Part shown: piece by piece, positions 25,152 through 34,680 of the stretch
Position numbering within the stretch: the stretch's first letter is position 1
Layout: each line of letters opens with the position of its first letter
Assembly (NCBI RefSeq): GCF_007992495.1
Contig: NZ_BKAJ01000030.1
Coordinates: 62,001 to 126,000, forward strand
Direction of reading: 5' to 3'
Length of the DNA: 64,000 bases
DNA from: Reyranella soli
Lineage (GTDB): Bacteria; Pseudomonadota; Alphaproteobacteria; Reyranellales; Reyranellaceae
Notes under the pieces: generated by a model
Databases searched by the model: none
Told to the model about the DNA's origin: nothing
Seen by the model: only the letters and a program-made list of their open reading frames with translations
Made by a program: the position numbers and the translations under genes

Positions 25152-25806
25152 GGTCCGCCGGTGTGTTGACGTTGAGGAACGGCGCACTGCCGCCCGGCCA
25201 GACGAGTTCCTCCAGCACGTAACGCTCGGCGAAGGCATCGACGCGCCGCAGTCCCTCCTCCAGCAGCGCCCGCCTGAGATCGCCGGCGAGCTTCACCGAC
25301 CACACAGCCAGTGCATGCTCACGACGCCTGCCGTGGCGCACCATCAGCACGTCGGGCTCGGGCACATGCATGAGGCCGCACAGGCGCACCGTGAGATCGA
25401 GCGGCAGGAACGGCGTGTCGGCCGGCGCGGTCAGGATCCAGCCGGCATGCGGATGATGCTTCAGCGCCCATTCCATGCCGGCCAGCACGCCGGCGAGCGG
25501 GCCGAGCCGCCGACCCTCGCGCGCCGCGGCACGCCGCACGTCGGGCGGATCGGGGATCACCGGCACCTTGAGCGAGCGCACACCGGGAAGCGGATCGTTG
25601 GCGACGACGACGAGGTCCATGACCTGCGGCCGCAATCGCTCCACGACATGCGCCACCATGGGCCGGCCGCCCAGTGGTCTGAGCGGCTTCAGCACGCCCG
25701 GCCCCATGCGCCGGCCCTCGCCGCCCGCCAGCACGACGCCGACCAATGCGCCGGCCCGCACGGGTCCGAGGCTTGGCCCGAAATGTTGCACCGATTTCCC
25801 CGCCAT
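25084..25806 (-). CDS. mobA: Molybdenum cofactor guanylyltransferase
   Basis: 240 residues. The nucleotidyltransferase signature is VGVVLAGGEGRRMGPGVLKPLRPLGGRPM. The metal-binding Asp lies in ILTAPADTPFLPLDL, and the C-terminal APFLNVNTPADLSVA is typical of MobA. The enzyme attaches GMP to molybdopterin, making the MGD cofactor. The basic C-terminus (KRGRAPARPRSRR) is encoded across the overlap with the DUF3553 gene. No molybdoenzyme gene is adjacent. Confidence 0.9.
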   Translation of the reverse strand: MAGKSVQHFGPSLGPVRAGALVGVVLAGGEGRRMGPGVLKPLRPLGGRPMVAHVVERLRPQVMDLVVVANDPLPGVRSLKVPVIPDPPDVRRAAAREGRRLGPLAGVLAGMEWALKHHPHAGWILTAPADTPFLPLDLTVRLCGLMHVPEPDVLMVRHGRRREHALAVWSVKLAGDLRRALLEEGLRRVDAFAERYVLEELVWPGGSAPFLNVNTPADLSVAADQLRKRGRAPARPRSRR

Positions 25807-25852
25807 GATGGCACTATGCGAACCACAGGATCACACGCAAGGGGAGGAAATC

Positions 25853-26653
25853 ATGGCGTTCAGCATCGCCAAGGCCGCGAACTGGCTGCATCAGGTCCAT
25901 CGGTCGCGCGCCGTCGTCGGCTGGTGGCCCGAGCAGTTCGCGATCGAGGACGAGCGCACCGCCTACAAGGTGCAGGATGCGCTCCTGAAGAAGCTGGTGC
26001 CCAAGCAGGGACCGCTGGTCGGCTACAAGATCGCGCTGACCTCGCCGCAGATCTGGGAGCAGACCGGCATACGCGGCCCCGCCTACGGGCCGATCCGCAG
26101 GAAGCGCGTGTTCGAGCACAAGGCCTCGGTGCGCGCCGACCAGTGGGCAAGGCTTGGAGTCGAGCTCGAGGTCATCCTCACCGTCAACGCCGACGTGCCG
26201 CGGCCCAAGGACAAGCCGTACGACAAGGAGTCGATCGAACCCTATATCGGCGAGGCGCGTGCCGGCTTCGAATTGATCGAGGATCGCGGCGCCGACTACA
26301 GCCGCCTCAGCCTGACCTGGCTGGTGATGGATGTCGGCTGGAACGGCGGCTCGCTGCTCGCCAAGCCCAACAAGAACTGGAAGAACCTCGACATCGGCAA
26401 CCTGAACGGCTCGATCGCCTTCGACGGCAAGGTCGTGCGCACCGGCAACTCGGGCGACGTGCTGGGCCATTGCTACAATGCGCTGGCCTGGCTCGCCAAC
26501 AAGCTCGGCGAGCACGGCAAGACCTTGAAGAAGGGCATGATCGTCTCGACCGGCAGCATGGTCGCCTGCCAGTTCGTGCCGCCGGGCAGCACCGCTGTCG
26601 GCAAGATCGAGGGCCTGGGCGAGGTGACACTGAAGTACGAACTGCCGCGCTAG
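25853..26653 (+). CDS. 2-keto-4-pentenoate hydratase / fumarylacetoacetate-hydrolase-fold protein
   Basis: 266 residues; GGGGAGG lies 5 bases before the ATG. The sequence matches the MhpD/HpaH hydratase subgroup: GPLVGYKIALTSP, the LGVELEVILTVNADVPRP metal-site Glu segment, ARAGFELIEDRGADYSRLS and GNSGDVLGHCYNALAWLANKL. The family hydrates 2-hydroxypentadienoate-type acids in aromatic degradation, with Mg2+ or Mn2+. No other meta-cleavage genes are nearby, so the pathway here is uncertain. Confidence 0.85.
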   Translation: MAFSIAKAANWLHQVHRSRAVVGWWPEQFAIEDERTAYKVQDALLKKLVPKQGPLVGYKIALTSPQIWEQTGIRGPAYGPIRRKRVFEHKASVRADQWARLGVELEVILTVNADVPRPKDKPYDKESIEPYIGEARAGFELIEDRGADYSRLSLTWLVMDVGWNGGSLLAKPNKNWKNLDIGNLNGSIAFDGKVVRTGNSGDVLGHCYNALAWLANKLGEHGKTLKKGMIVSTGSMVACQFVPPGSTAVGKIEGLGEVTLKYELPR

Positions 26654-26677
26654 TGGCGGGAATCGGCCGCCTCCTCG

Positions 26678-26841
26678 ATGATGGCCTGGCGGCTCGAGCA
26701 ACGCGGCGGGCGCGACAGCCTCGACGTTCTGTTCGACGGCCGCGCGCTGCTCGACGCCATCGAGAGCAGCCTCGCCGTGCTGGTCGTCTTCGCCGTGACG
26801 GTCGCTGTCCTGTCGTGCCTGCGCCCGTCGACTCGCCCAGG

Positions 26842-26848
<7 letters not shown>
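26678..26848 (+). CDS. Possible single-helix small membrane protein
   Basis: A 56-codon frame (ATG 26678 or 26681, TAG at 26846-26848). It begins MMAWRLEQRGGRDSLDVLF and carries one strong membrane segment, LAVLVVFAVTVAVLSCL, at residues 32-48, then a Pro/Arg tail. No good ribosome-binding site is visible. Its end overlaps the convergent binding-protein gene by 7 bases. It is weakly supported and may be only a chance frame. Confidence 0.3.
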
Positions 26849-27870
<1,022 letters not shown>

Positions 27871-27926
27871 GACAGTCTCCCCTTCGCTTTTCTACATTGT
27901 CGTCGACGATGCCATCATTCGAGGGG

Positions 27927-28646
27927 TCAGCGCGAGTCTGCGTCGCGCTCCCAGGCCAGCGACCAATCCGGCCTGAGCTGTCGCCACGACAGGCGCCGCA
28001 CCGCATCGCGGCCGACCACCAGCGCGTCGTAATCGTCAGGGAAGAGCTGGGCGATCGCCGGATCGAGGGCGTTCAGTCCGCCTGCATAGGTGCCGAAGGC
28101 CGGCAGGATCAGACGATCGCCGTCGGTCAGGAAGCAGCGCCGCCGCATGCCGCGGCCGCGCACGGTGAGCGCCGCCACGGGATGGAAATGACCCGAGACC
28201 TCGCCGCGCGCCGGGCCAAAGCGAGCCTCGTGACGAAAAATCAGCGGCCCGTCGTCGATCTCCTCGGCGACCTCGCCCCAACCGGCGGGCGGCGGCGCCG
28301 GATCGTGGTTGCCGGCAATCCAGACGAACCGCGCGCGGCGCGCCAGCCCCTCGATCATGCGGCGGTCGACCTCGGTTAGCCGCTCGCTTGCCGTGCGGTC
28401 GTGGAAGGAATCGCCCAGGCAGACGACGGTCTCCGGCTGCAGCACGTCGATCAGGGCGGTCAGCATCGCCAGCGTCTGGCGCGTGTCGTGGCGCGGCAGG
28501 AGCTTGCGCGCATTGACGGCGTAGGACGAGCCCTTCTCCAGATGCAGGTCGGCCACCGCCAGCAGCCGCCGCGCCGGCCAGTGCAGGGCGCCTGCCGGCA
28601 ATGCCTGCAGTTTCTCCCCGGCGCAGTCGAACTCGAAAGGCATCAT
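27927..28646 (-). CDS. pdeM: PdeM, ligase-associated DNA-damage-response metallophosphoesterase
   Basis: 239 residues with a double ATG at 28646/28643. The calcineurin-like motifs are in order: VADLHLEKGSS, CLGDSFHD, WIAGNHDP, HEARF and GEVSGHFHP. This is the PdeM pattern found with LigD/LhR-type DNA-repair operons. Here it stands alone; the ligase and Lhr-like helicase genes are not beside it. It is divergent from eipB. Confidence 0.88.
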   Translation of the reverse strand: MMPFEFDCAGEKLQALPAGALHWPARRLLAVADLHLEKGSSYAVNARKLLPRHDTRQTLAMLTALIDVLQPETVVCLGDSFHDRTASERLTEVDRRMIEGLARRARFVWIAGNHDPAPPPAGWGEVAEEIDDGPLIFRHEARFGPARGEVSGHFHPVAALTVRGRGMRRRCFLTDGDRLILPAFGTYAGGLNALDPAIAQLFPDDYDALVVGRDAVRRLSWRQLRPDWSLAWERDADSR

Positions 28647-28739
28647 GGATGAGGTGACCGCCGGAATACCGCCACGATGTCGCGCAAACTCATGGCGCGC
28701 ACGATTGACCCGATGGCGGGCGATGCGCAAGGTGGTGCG

Positions 28740-29531
28740 ATGCGTCGTCTGGTGGGTTTCGTTCTTGCAGGGGCCGTGCTCGCGCCTGGCCTCGCTTTGG
28801 CGCAGGTCCAGCCGCACCGCGCCGAGTATGCGTTGCGCCTCGGCATGACGCCCAACGCGCCGCGCATCGGCACGGCCATCCACGATCTTTCGCTGGATTG
28901 CACCGGCTGGCATCTCAAACGCGACATCAAGACCGAGATCGCCCTCACGGCCTCGTGGAAGATGAGTCTCGCCTCCAAGCTCGACCGCCAGGAGCCCAAG
29001 GGCGGCAACGCCTTCCGCTTCAGCACCATCCAGGTCCAGAACGGCAGCGAGCGCGAGTTCAAGGGCCGGGTGCAGCGCCAGGGCGGCGAGCTCAAGGCCG
29101 AGGTCATCCAGCCCGGCGCTCCGCCCAACCAGTTCGTGCTGCCGCCGCCCACCCTGATGCCGGTTGCCGCCATCGATCACATGATCGAGAGATTGCAGGC
29201 CAATGCCGCCAACTTCCCCGCGCTGATGTTCGACGCCGAGGTGATGGGCGATGCCTTCCTGATCGAGGTCACCGAGCAGCCGCGCGACCAGCTGCGCGCC
29301 GGCCGGTCGGTCGACAAGCCAGCGACGGCGCCAACCGGTAGGTCCTGGCCGGTCTTCATGACTTTCACCCGCGGTCGCCAGCAGGATACGCGGCCCTTGT
29401 TCAGCGTCGGCGCCCTGGTGTTCGACAACGGCGTGCTCGACCGGCTGACCATCGAGACCGGCCTGGTCACGGTGACCGCCGACCTGCAGAGCCTGGAGAT
29501 GCGCCCCGTCCCCAACTGCCCGAGGTCTTAA
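28740..29531 (+). CDS. eipB: EipB-family (DUF1849) cell-envelope integrity protein
   Basis: 263 residues from the ATG at 28740 (AAGGTGG upstream); an earlier in-frame start exists at 28677. A signal peptide (MRRLVGFVLAGAVLAPGLALA) is followed by QPHRAEYALRLG and LSLDCTGWHLKRDIKTEIALT. The protein ends VTADLQSLEMRPVPNCPRS. The two cysteines (C54 and C260) correspond to the conserved EipB disulfide. EipB is a periplasmic beta-barrel-like protein needed for envelope integrity in alphaproteobacteria. A family B repeat follows the stop. Confidence 0.85.
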   Translation: MRRLVGFVLAGAVLAPGLALAQVQPHRAEYALRLGMTPNAPRIGTAIHDLSLDCTGWHLKRDIKTEIALTASWKMSLASKLDRQEPKGGNAFRFSTIQVQNGSEREFKGRVQRQGGELKAEVIQPGAPPNQFVLPPPTLMPVAAIDHMIERLQANAANFPALMFDAEVMGDAFLIEVTEQPRDQLRAGRSVDKPATAPTGRSWPVFMTFTRGRQQDTRPLFSVGALVFDNGVLDRLTIETGLVTVTADLQSLEMRPVPNCPRS

Positions 29532-29532
29532 C

Positions 29533-29621
29533 GGGAGCGCGGGCCTCCGGCCCGCTCATGATCATGATGCGGACCTGGAGGTCCGCGCTCCGCTAAGAGT
29601 GGGCCAGAGGCCCGCGCTCCC
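29533..29621. repeat. Family B palindromic element, compound
   Basis: The outer arms are GGGAGCGCGGGCCTC (29533-29547) and GAGGCCCGCGCTCCC (29607-29621). They enclose GCGGGCCTCCGGCCCGC, a TCATGATCATGA centre and GCGGACCTGGAGGTCCGC. It lies between eipB and the next operon and ends two bases before a promoter-like motif. Confidence 0.75.
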
Positions 29622-29622
29622 A

Positions 29623-29652
29623 TGATCCGATCTGGCCTCACCGGCGTACCTA
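29623..29652 (+). promoter_or_regulatory. ECF11 (sigma-E/ChrR)-like promoter
   Basis: TGATCC (29623-29628), an 18-base spacer and TACCTA (29647-29652) match the ECF11-type pattern TGATCC-N18-TAnnTA as I recall it from Rhodobacter sigma-E promoters. It is 28 bases before the FAD-oxidoreductase ATG. Homologous genes are in the singlet-oxygen sigma-E regulon of Rhodobacter, which supports the call. Confidence 0.55.
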
Positions 29653-29679
29653 GGCGGTATCCGGTAGCGGGGTCAGAGG

Positions 29680-31020
29680 ATGAAAGTTGCCGTCATCGGC
29701 GCCGGCGTTGCAGGTCTCGGCGCGGCGTGGCTGTTGAGCCGCCAGCACGATGTCGTGATCTACGAGCGCGAGAGCCGGTTCGGCGGCCATGCCTGCACGG
29801 TCGACGCGCCGGGGGCGGGCCGCAGCCAGCCGGTCGATGTCGGCTTCATCGTCTTCAACGAGCGCAACTATCCCAACCTCGTCGCCCTGTTCGACCATCT
29901 CGGCGTGCCGACCAAGCCGTCGGACATGTCGTTCGCGGTCAGCCTCGACGGCGGGCGCTTCGAGTACGGCAGCACCTTCGCCGGCTTCCTGGCGCAGCGG
30001 CGCAACATGGTGCGACCCTCCTTCCTGCGCATGACGCACGACATCCTGCGCTTCAATCGCCTGGCGCCGCGCCTGCTCGACAAGTGCGAGGACCTCGACT
30101 TCACGATCGGCGACTTCGTCGACGATGCCGGGCTCGGCGCCGCCTTCCGCGACCGCTACCTGGTGCCGATGGCGGCCTGCATCTGGTCGACGCCGCTCGG
30201 CCGCATGCTCGACTATCCGGCACAGACCTTCGTGCGCTTCTTCAACAATCACGGCCTGCTCACCGTCGGCCCGCAGCTCGCCTGGCGCACGGTGCAGGGT
30301 GGCAGCCGCTCCTACGTCGAGCGCATCGTGGCGCCGCTGCGCCAGCGCGCGCGGCTCGCCACGCCGGCCGGCGCAATCCGCCGCGGCCACGACGGGGTGC
30401 ATGTCCGCGACGCCGCCGGCCACTGGGACCGCTTCGACAAGGCGATCCTCGCCTGCCATGCCGACCAGGCGCTGGCCCTGCTGACCGACGCCGACGCGCG
30501 CGAGCGCGACCTGCTCGGCCGCTTCGCCTATTCCTCGAACGAGGTCTGGCTGCATGCCGACGCAACATTGATGCCGCGCCGCCGTTCGACATGGTCGAGC
30601 TGGAACTACGTGGCCGACAGCGAGGATCGCGACAGCCCGGTGAGCGTGACCTACTGGATGAACCGCCTGCAGGCCCTCCCCGACAGCACACCGCTGTTCG
30701 TGTCGGTCAATCCCGGCCGCACGCCGGCAGGCGCGCTGCAGCGCTTCACCTTCGAGCATCCGATGTACGACGCCGCCGCGATCCGCGCCCAGCGTACCCT
30801 GCATGCCATCCAGGGCATGCGCGACACCTTCTTCTGCGGCAGCTACTGCGGCTACGGCTTCCACGAGGACGCGCTGTCGGCCGGCCTCGACGTCGCCGAG
30901 CAGCTGGGCGTGCGCCGACCCTGGCGCAGGCCCGACGAGCATCGCCGCATCGGCGATCCGCCGCGTGTGGTGGCCGATGCGCCGCCGATCGGTCCCTTCC
31001 CCGTGCCGGTCGTGCCGTGA
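29680..31020 (+). CDS. FAD-dependent amine-oxidase-like oxidoreductase of a fatty-acid-modification operon
   Basis: 446 residues. The FAD-binding Rossmann motif is VAVIGAGVAGLGAAWLLSR with VVIYERESRFGGHACTVD. DVGFIVFNERNYPNLVALFDHLG follows, and the late conserved GSYCGYGFHEDALSAGLDVAEQLG. This subfamily recurs with DUF1365 and a CFA-synthase-like enzyme. In Rhodobacter the related flavoprotein is implicated in making furan or methylated unsaturated fatty acids. It overlaps the DUF1365 start by 4 bases (GTGA). Confidence 0.88.
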   Translation: MKVAVIGAGVAGLGAAWLLSRQHDVVIYERESRFGGHACTVDAPGAGRSQPVDVGFIVFNERNYPNLVALFDHLGVPTKPSDMSFAVSLDGGRFEYGSTFAGFLAQRRNMVRPSFLRMTHDILRFNRLAPRLLDKCEDLDFTIGDFVDDAGLGAAFRDRYLVPMAACIWSTPLGRMLDYPAQTFVRFFNNHGLLTVGPQLAWRTVQGGSRSYVERIVAPLRQRARLATPAGAIRRGHDGVHVRDAAGHWDRFDKAILACHADQALALLTDADARERDLLGRFAYSSNEVWLHADATLMPRRRSTWSSWNYVADSEDRDSPVSVTYWMNRLQALPDSTPLFVSVNPGRTPAGALQRFTFEHPMYDAAAIRAQRTLHAIQGMRDTFFCGSYCGYGFHEDALSAGLDVAEQLGVRRPWRRPDEHRRIGDPPRVVADAPPIGPFPVPVVP

Positions 31021-31799
31021 GCGGCCCCTCCCCCACACCCGTCCATACCATCGTCGACGCCACCGTGGTGCATCGCCGGCTGCGGCCGCGCGACAATGCC
31101 TTCCGCTACCGCGTCGCCTATCTCTGCCTCGGCCTCGGTGCCCTTGAGAGCGCGGCCGGACGGTGGCTACGGCTCGACCGGCGCGGCCTGGTGTCGTTCC
31201 GCCGCGCCGACCATGGCGCGCGCGACGATTCGGACCTCGGGGCTTGGCTCAGGCGCATCCTGGCCGGACACGGCCTGGACGGGATCTGCGACGGCGAGGT
31301 CGTGCTGATGACCCTGCCGCGCATGCTGGGCTACGTCTTCAATCCGGTGAGCTTCTGGTTCTGCCGCGACCGCTCGGGGTCGCTGCGCGCCGTGCTGTGC
31401 GAGGTCAACAACACCTTCGGCGAGAGCCACTGCTACTTGGTCCATCATGACGACCAGCGCCCGATCGAGCCCGACGCCTGGCTGGAGGGTCGTAAAGCCT
31501 TCCACGTCTCGCCCTTCCTGCCGGTCGAGGGCGGCTACCGCTTCCGTTTCCGGCTGGACGACGGGCGGGCCCATGTCGACGTGAATTACCACGACGCCCA
31601 GGGCCTGATGCTGGCGACCTCCGTGGGGGGCCGGCGGGAGGCCCTGACCGACGCCAGCGTGTTGCGGCGCTTCCTCGGCAATCCGACCATGACCCTGGCG
31701 GTCATCGTCCGAATCCACTGGCAGGCCTTGCATCTGATCTGCAAGCGGGCGAGATTTCACCGCAAGCCCGCTCCACCAGCGGAGCTGGTGACGCGCTGA
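31017..31799 (+). CDS. DUF1365 protein
   Basis: 260 residues with a GTG start in the GTGA overlap with the flavoprotein gene. Family features are ATVVHRRLRPRDNAFRYRVAYLCLGL, the conserved MLGYVFNPVSFWFCRDRSGSLRAVLCEVNNTFGESHCYLV, and RKAFHVSPFLPVEGGYRFRF. DUF1365 is a constant partner of the flavoprotein/CFA-like pair. Its activity is unproven and it may act on membrane fatty acids. A much longer open frame upstream of the GTG is only a shadow of the flavoprotein gene. Confidence 0.88.
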   Translation: MSGPSPTPVHTIVDATVVHRRLRPRDNAFRYRVAYLCLGLGALESAAGRWLRLDRRGLVSFRRADHGARDDSDLGAWLRRILAGHGLDGICDGEVVLMTLPRMLGYVFNPVSFWFCRDRSGSLRAVLCEVNNTFGESHCYLVHHDDQRPIEPDAWLEGRKAFHVSPFLPVEGGYRFRFRLDDGRAHVDVNYHDAQGLMLATSVGGRREALTDASVLRRFLGNPTMTLAVIVRIHWQALHLICKRARFHRKPAPPAELVTR

Positions 31800-31805
31800 G
31801 ACTGC

Positions 31806-32978
31806 ATGACGATCGCCTCCCGATTTGTTCTGAAAGCCCTCGAACGCCTCTCGGTCGGGCGGCTCACCCTCCATCTCCCAGATGGCACGACGCACCGCTT
31901 CGGCAGCGAAGGCGCCACGCCCCACGCCGAATTGCACGTCAGGGATTGGCTGTTCTTCCGCCGCGTCGTGCTCGACGGCGATATCGGCTTCGCCGAGGCC
32001 TACATGGAAGGCTTCTGCGATTCGCCCGATCTGCCCGGCCTGATCGCGCTCCTGGCGGAGAACGAGAAGTCGCTGGGCCGTATGGCCCATACAAATGTCC
32101 TGCACGACCTGGCGCTCAAGTTCCTCCACTGGCAGCGCCGCAACTCGCGCAAGGGCTCGCGCAAGAACATCCACGCCCACTACGACCTCGGCAACGACTT
32201 CTATCGGCTGTGGCTCGACCCCACGATGACCTACTCGTCCGCCCTGTACGAAGGCACGAACGGCCAGCCGCTCGAGGCTGCACAGACCGCCAAGTACGAG
32301 CGCATCCTCGAGCAGATCGGCGCCAAGCAGGGCGACAGCATCCTGGAGATCGGCTGCGGCTGGGGCGGCTTCGCCGAGACGGCCGCGCGCCGCGGCATGC
32401 GCGTCACCGGCGTGACGATCTCCCAGCAGCAGCTCGACTATGCCCGCGAGCGGCTGGAGCGCGCCGGCCTCAGCGACCGGGTCGACCTGCGCTTCTGCGA
32501 CTATCGCGACATGGAAGGCAGCTACGACCACATCGTGTCGATCGAGATGATCGAGGCGGTGGGCGAGCGCTACTGGCCCGACTACTTTGCCGCCCTCAAG
32601 CGCCATGTCGTGCCGGGCGGGTCGATCCTGGTGCAGGCGATCGTCATCGCCGACGACTTCTTCGACAGCTACCGCCGCCATCCGGATTTCATACAGACCT
32701 ACGTCTTCCCGGGCGGCATGCTGCTATCGCCCACCAGCCTGCGCGAGCAGTGTCGCCAGGCCGGCCTGAAGGTCGCCGAACTCTACAGTTTCGGCCGGGA
32801 CTATGCGCGTACCCTGGAGACCTGGTTGGGCCGCTTCGACCGGGTCGCCGACCAGGTGGCGAAAATGGGCTTCGATGACCGGTTTCGCCGCATGTGGCGG
32901 TACTATCTCGCCTATTGCGCGGCCGGCTTCTCGACCGGGCGCACGGACGTATTGCAGGCCCACTTCCGACATATATAA
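31806..32978 (+). CDS. Cyclopropane-fatty-acid-synthase-like methyltransferase
   Basis: 390 residues. The N-terminal lipid-binding part is followed by NIHAHYDLGNDFYRLWLDPTMTYSSALYEG, the SAM motif ILEIGCGWGGFAETAARRG and GVTISQQQLDYARERL. The distal IVSIEMIEAVGERYWPDYF and GGSILVQAIVI segments are also present. It would methylate unsaturated fatty acids in membrane phospholipids, giving cyclopropane or methyl-branched products. The start is 6 bases after the DUF1365 stop, so it is in the same transcript. Confidence 0.93.
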   Translation: MTIASRFVLKALERLSVGRLTLHLPDGTTHRFGSEGATPHAELHVRDWLFFRRVVLDGDIGFAEAYMEGFCDSPDLPGLIALLAENEKSLGRMAHTNVLHDLALKFLHWQRRNSRKGSRKNIHAHYDLGNDFYRLWLDPTMTYSSALYEGTNGQPLEAAQTAKYERILEQIGAKQGDSILEIGCGWGGFAETAARRGMRVTGVTISQQQLDYARERLERAGLSDRVDLRFCDYRDMEGSYDHIVSIEMIEAVGERYWPDYFAALKRHVVPGGSILVQAIVIADDFFDSYRRHPDFIQTYVFPGGMLLSPTSLREQCRQAGLKVAELYSFGRDYARTLETWLGRFDRVADQVAKMGFDDRFRRMWRYYLAYCAAGFSTGRTDVLQAHFRHI

Positions 32979-33031
32979 CTGTCATCAAGCAAGGCGCTGA
33001 AAGCGGCGCGAACCAGGAAGGCTATATTCGC

Positions 33032-34495
33032 GTGCATGCGCCTATGACCAGGACCGGATCGGCCGCCGCGTCCGTTCGGCTGACATTCGGGCGTCTGATC
33101 GCCTACTCCACCAACCAGCTGCCGCTGAACATGGCGGCCCTGCCGGTGGTGCTGAATGTCAGCCACTTCTACGGCGAGGTCCTCAAGGTGCCGCTCGGCA
33201 TCATGGGCCTGATCTTCATCGCCGCGCGCGTCATCGACGCCATCCAGGATCCCGTCATCGGCCTGATCAGCGACAAGTTCACCCACAGGGGCCCGCGCGG
33301 CCGGCTCACCTTCGTGGCGCTGATGCTGCCGCTGATGATCGGCGGCTTCTACATGCTGTTCCACCCGCCGGAGCCACTGTTCGTGCAGCCGACGCTGCTC
33401 GCGCTCTGGCTGTTCGTGGCGCTGTTCATCGTCCATCTCGGCTACGCCGGCGTGTCGATCAGCTATCACGCGCACGGTGCGGAGCTCAGCGACGACTACA
33501 ACGAGCGCACCCGCATCACGGTCGGCCGCGAGGTCTTCGGCCTGATGGGCATGACGCTGGCCGTCGTGCTGCCCACCATCTTCACGGCCAAGTTCGGCGA
33601 CCATGCCGGCTACGTCTACATGGGCCTGATCTTCATTCCGGTGGCGCTGGCCTTCGCCCTGCCGACTCTGCTCTGGTCGCCGGCCTCGGTGCATCCGCCG
33701 GTCGTGCGCGAGCATCCGGAGATCCACGTCCGCTATTTCCGCGACTGGCTGGTGAGCCTGGCGCCCTCGCTGGCGCGGCCGACGCGCAACATGGAGCACA
33801 GCACCTCGCTCAAGACGCTGGTGCCGTTCTTCGCGCCGATGAAGAACCGGCTGTTCCGGCGCCTGCTGCTGGTCTTCATCATCAACGGCTCGGCGCTGGG
33901 CGTCGCCGTGTCGGTGATGCTGTTCTATGTCGAGCACGTGCTCAAAGGGAACAAGACGCAGGCCGGCATCATCCTGCTGGTCTACTTTGGCGCTGCCGCC
34001 TTGAGCGTGCCGATGTGGCTGCTGCTGTCGCGCCGCTACACCAAGACCGTGGCCTGGTTCTTTGCCATGGTGATGACCGTGATCGCCATGTCGCTCGCGG
34101 TCTTCCTGGGCGCCGGCGATTTTGCGTGGTTCCTGCCCATCGCCGTCATCACCGGGCTCGGCATCGGCGCCGACTACGGCCTGCCGCCGTCGGTGCTGGC
34201 CGACATCATCAACTCGCCGGAGGGCAAGGACACGCAGGGCGACACGGGCGCCTACTTCGGCCTGTGGGCGCTCTCGACCAAGCTCGCCACCGCGATTGGC
34301 GCGGCGGGCTCGCTGCCTGTGGCGGCGCTTCTCGGCTTCAATCCAAGCCGCGGCCAGTACGGCAGCACGGCGCTGGTCTTCGTCTATATCGCCCTTCCGG
34401 TGGCCATCAAGATCGCGGCAGCGCTCCTGATCTGGTCCATCCGCATCGAAGCCGAACGCGGCTCAGTGCGCGACGAGCTGATGGGGCGGGCTTAG
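33032..34495 (+). CDS. GPH/MelB-type MFS transporter
   Basis: A polytopic protein of about 487 residues. GTG at 33032 has GGAAGG 10 bases upstream; ATG at 33044 is the alternative. The family start is LTFGRLIAYSTNQLPLNMAALPVVL, with FIAARVIDAIQDPVIGLISDKFTHRGPRGR as the first cytoplasmic loop motif. About 12 helices are visible. GPH proteins use cation symport. In this operon the substrate may be a lipid or lipid-linked solute; that is inference. It begins 53 bases after the methyltransferase stop. Confidence 0.88.
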   Translation: MHAPMTRTGSAAASVRLTFGRLIAYSTNQLPLNMAALPVVLNVSHFYGEVLKVPLGIMGLIFIAARVIDAIQDPVIGLISDKFTHRGPRGRLTFVALMLPLMIGGFYMLFHPPEPLFVQPTLLALWLFVALFIVHLGYAGVSISYHAHGAELSDDYNERTRITVGREVFGLMGMTLAVVLPTIFTAKFGDHAGYVYMGLIFIPVALAFALPTLLWSPASVHPPVVREHPEIHVRYFRDWLVSLAPSLARPTRNMEHSTSLKTLVPFFAPMKNRLFRRLLLVFIINGSALGVAVSVMLFYVEHVLKGNKTQAGIILLVYFGAAALSVPMWLLLSRRYTKTVAWFFAMVMTVIAMSLAVFLGAGDFAWFLPIAVITGLGIGADYGLPPSVLADIINSPEGKDTQGDTGAYFGLWALSTKLATAIGAAGSLPVAALLGFNPSRGQYGSTALVFVYIALPVAIKIAAALLIWSIRIEAERGSVRDELMGRA

Positions 34496-34573
34496 CTCGC
34501 GCCATCGCGGCAACCGATGGAAGCAAGCGACGTCGCATCAGGACAATGTGACGTTCGCCACAGACCACGTTTT

Positions 34574-34615
34574 ATCTACCGATTATGCATGAGTTGATTG
34601 CTCGCATCGGTAGAT
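34574..34615. other. 10-bp inverted repeat with 22-base spacer
   Basis: ATCTACCGAT (34574-34583) and ATCGGTAGAT (34606-34615) are perfect inverted copies. They lie in an AT-richer patch of the 185-base gap before the DUF3829 gene, 66 bases upstream of its ATG. It could be a regulator binding site or a weak stem-loop. Confidence 0.45.
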
Positions 34616-34680
34616 TTGCGGCGGGTCCGCCTGCACATGCGGATGGAGCATGAAACGGCCTTCTTGGGAGGCACCTTGTC

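Noticed and set aside
29622..31016. N-terminal extension of the DUF1365 reading frame
   Set aside because: The Arg-rich stretch is the out-of-frame shadow of the flavoprotein gene; the GTGA overlap at 31017 gives the natural start.
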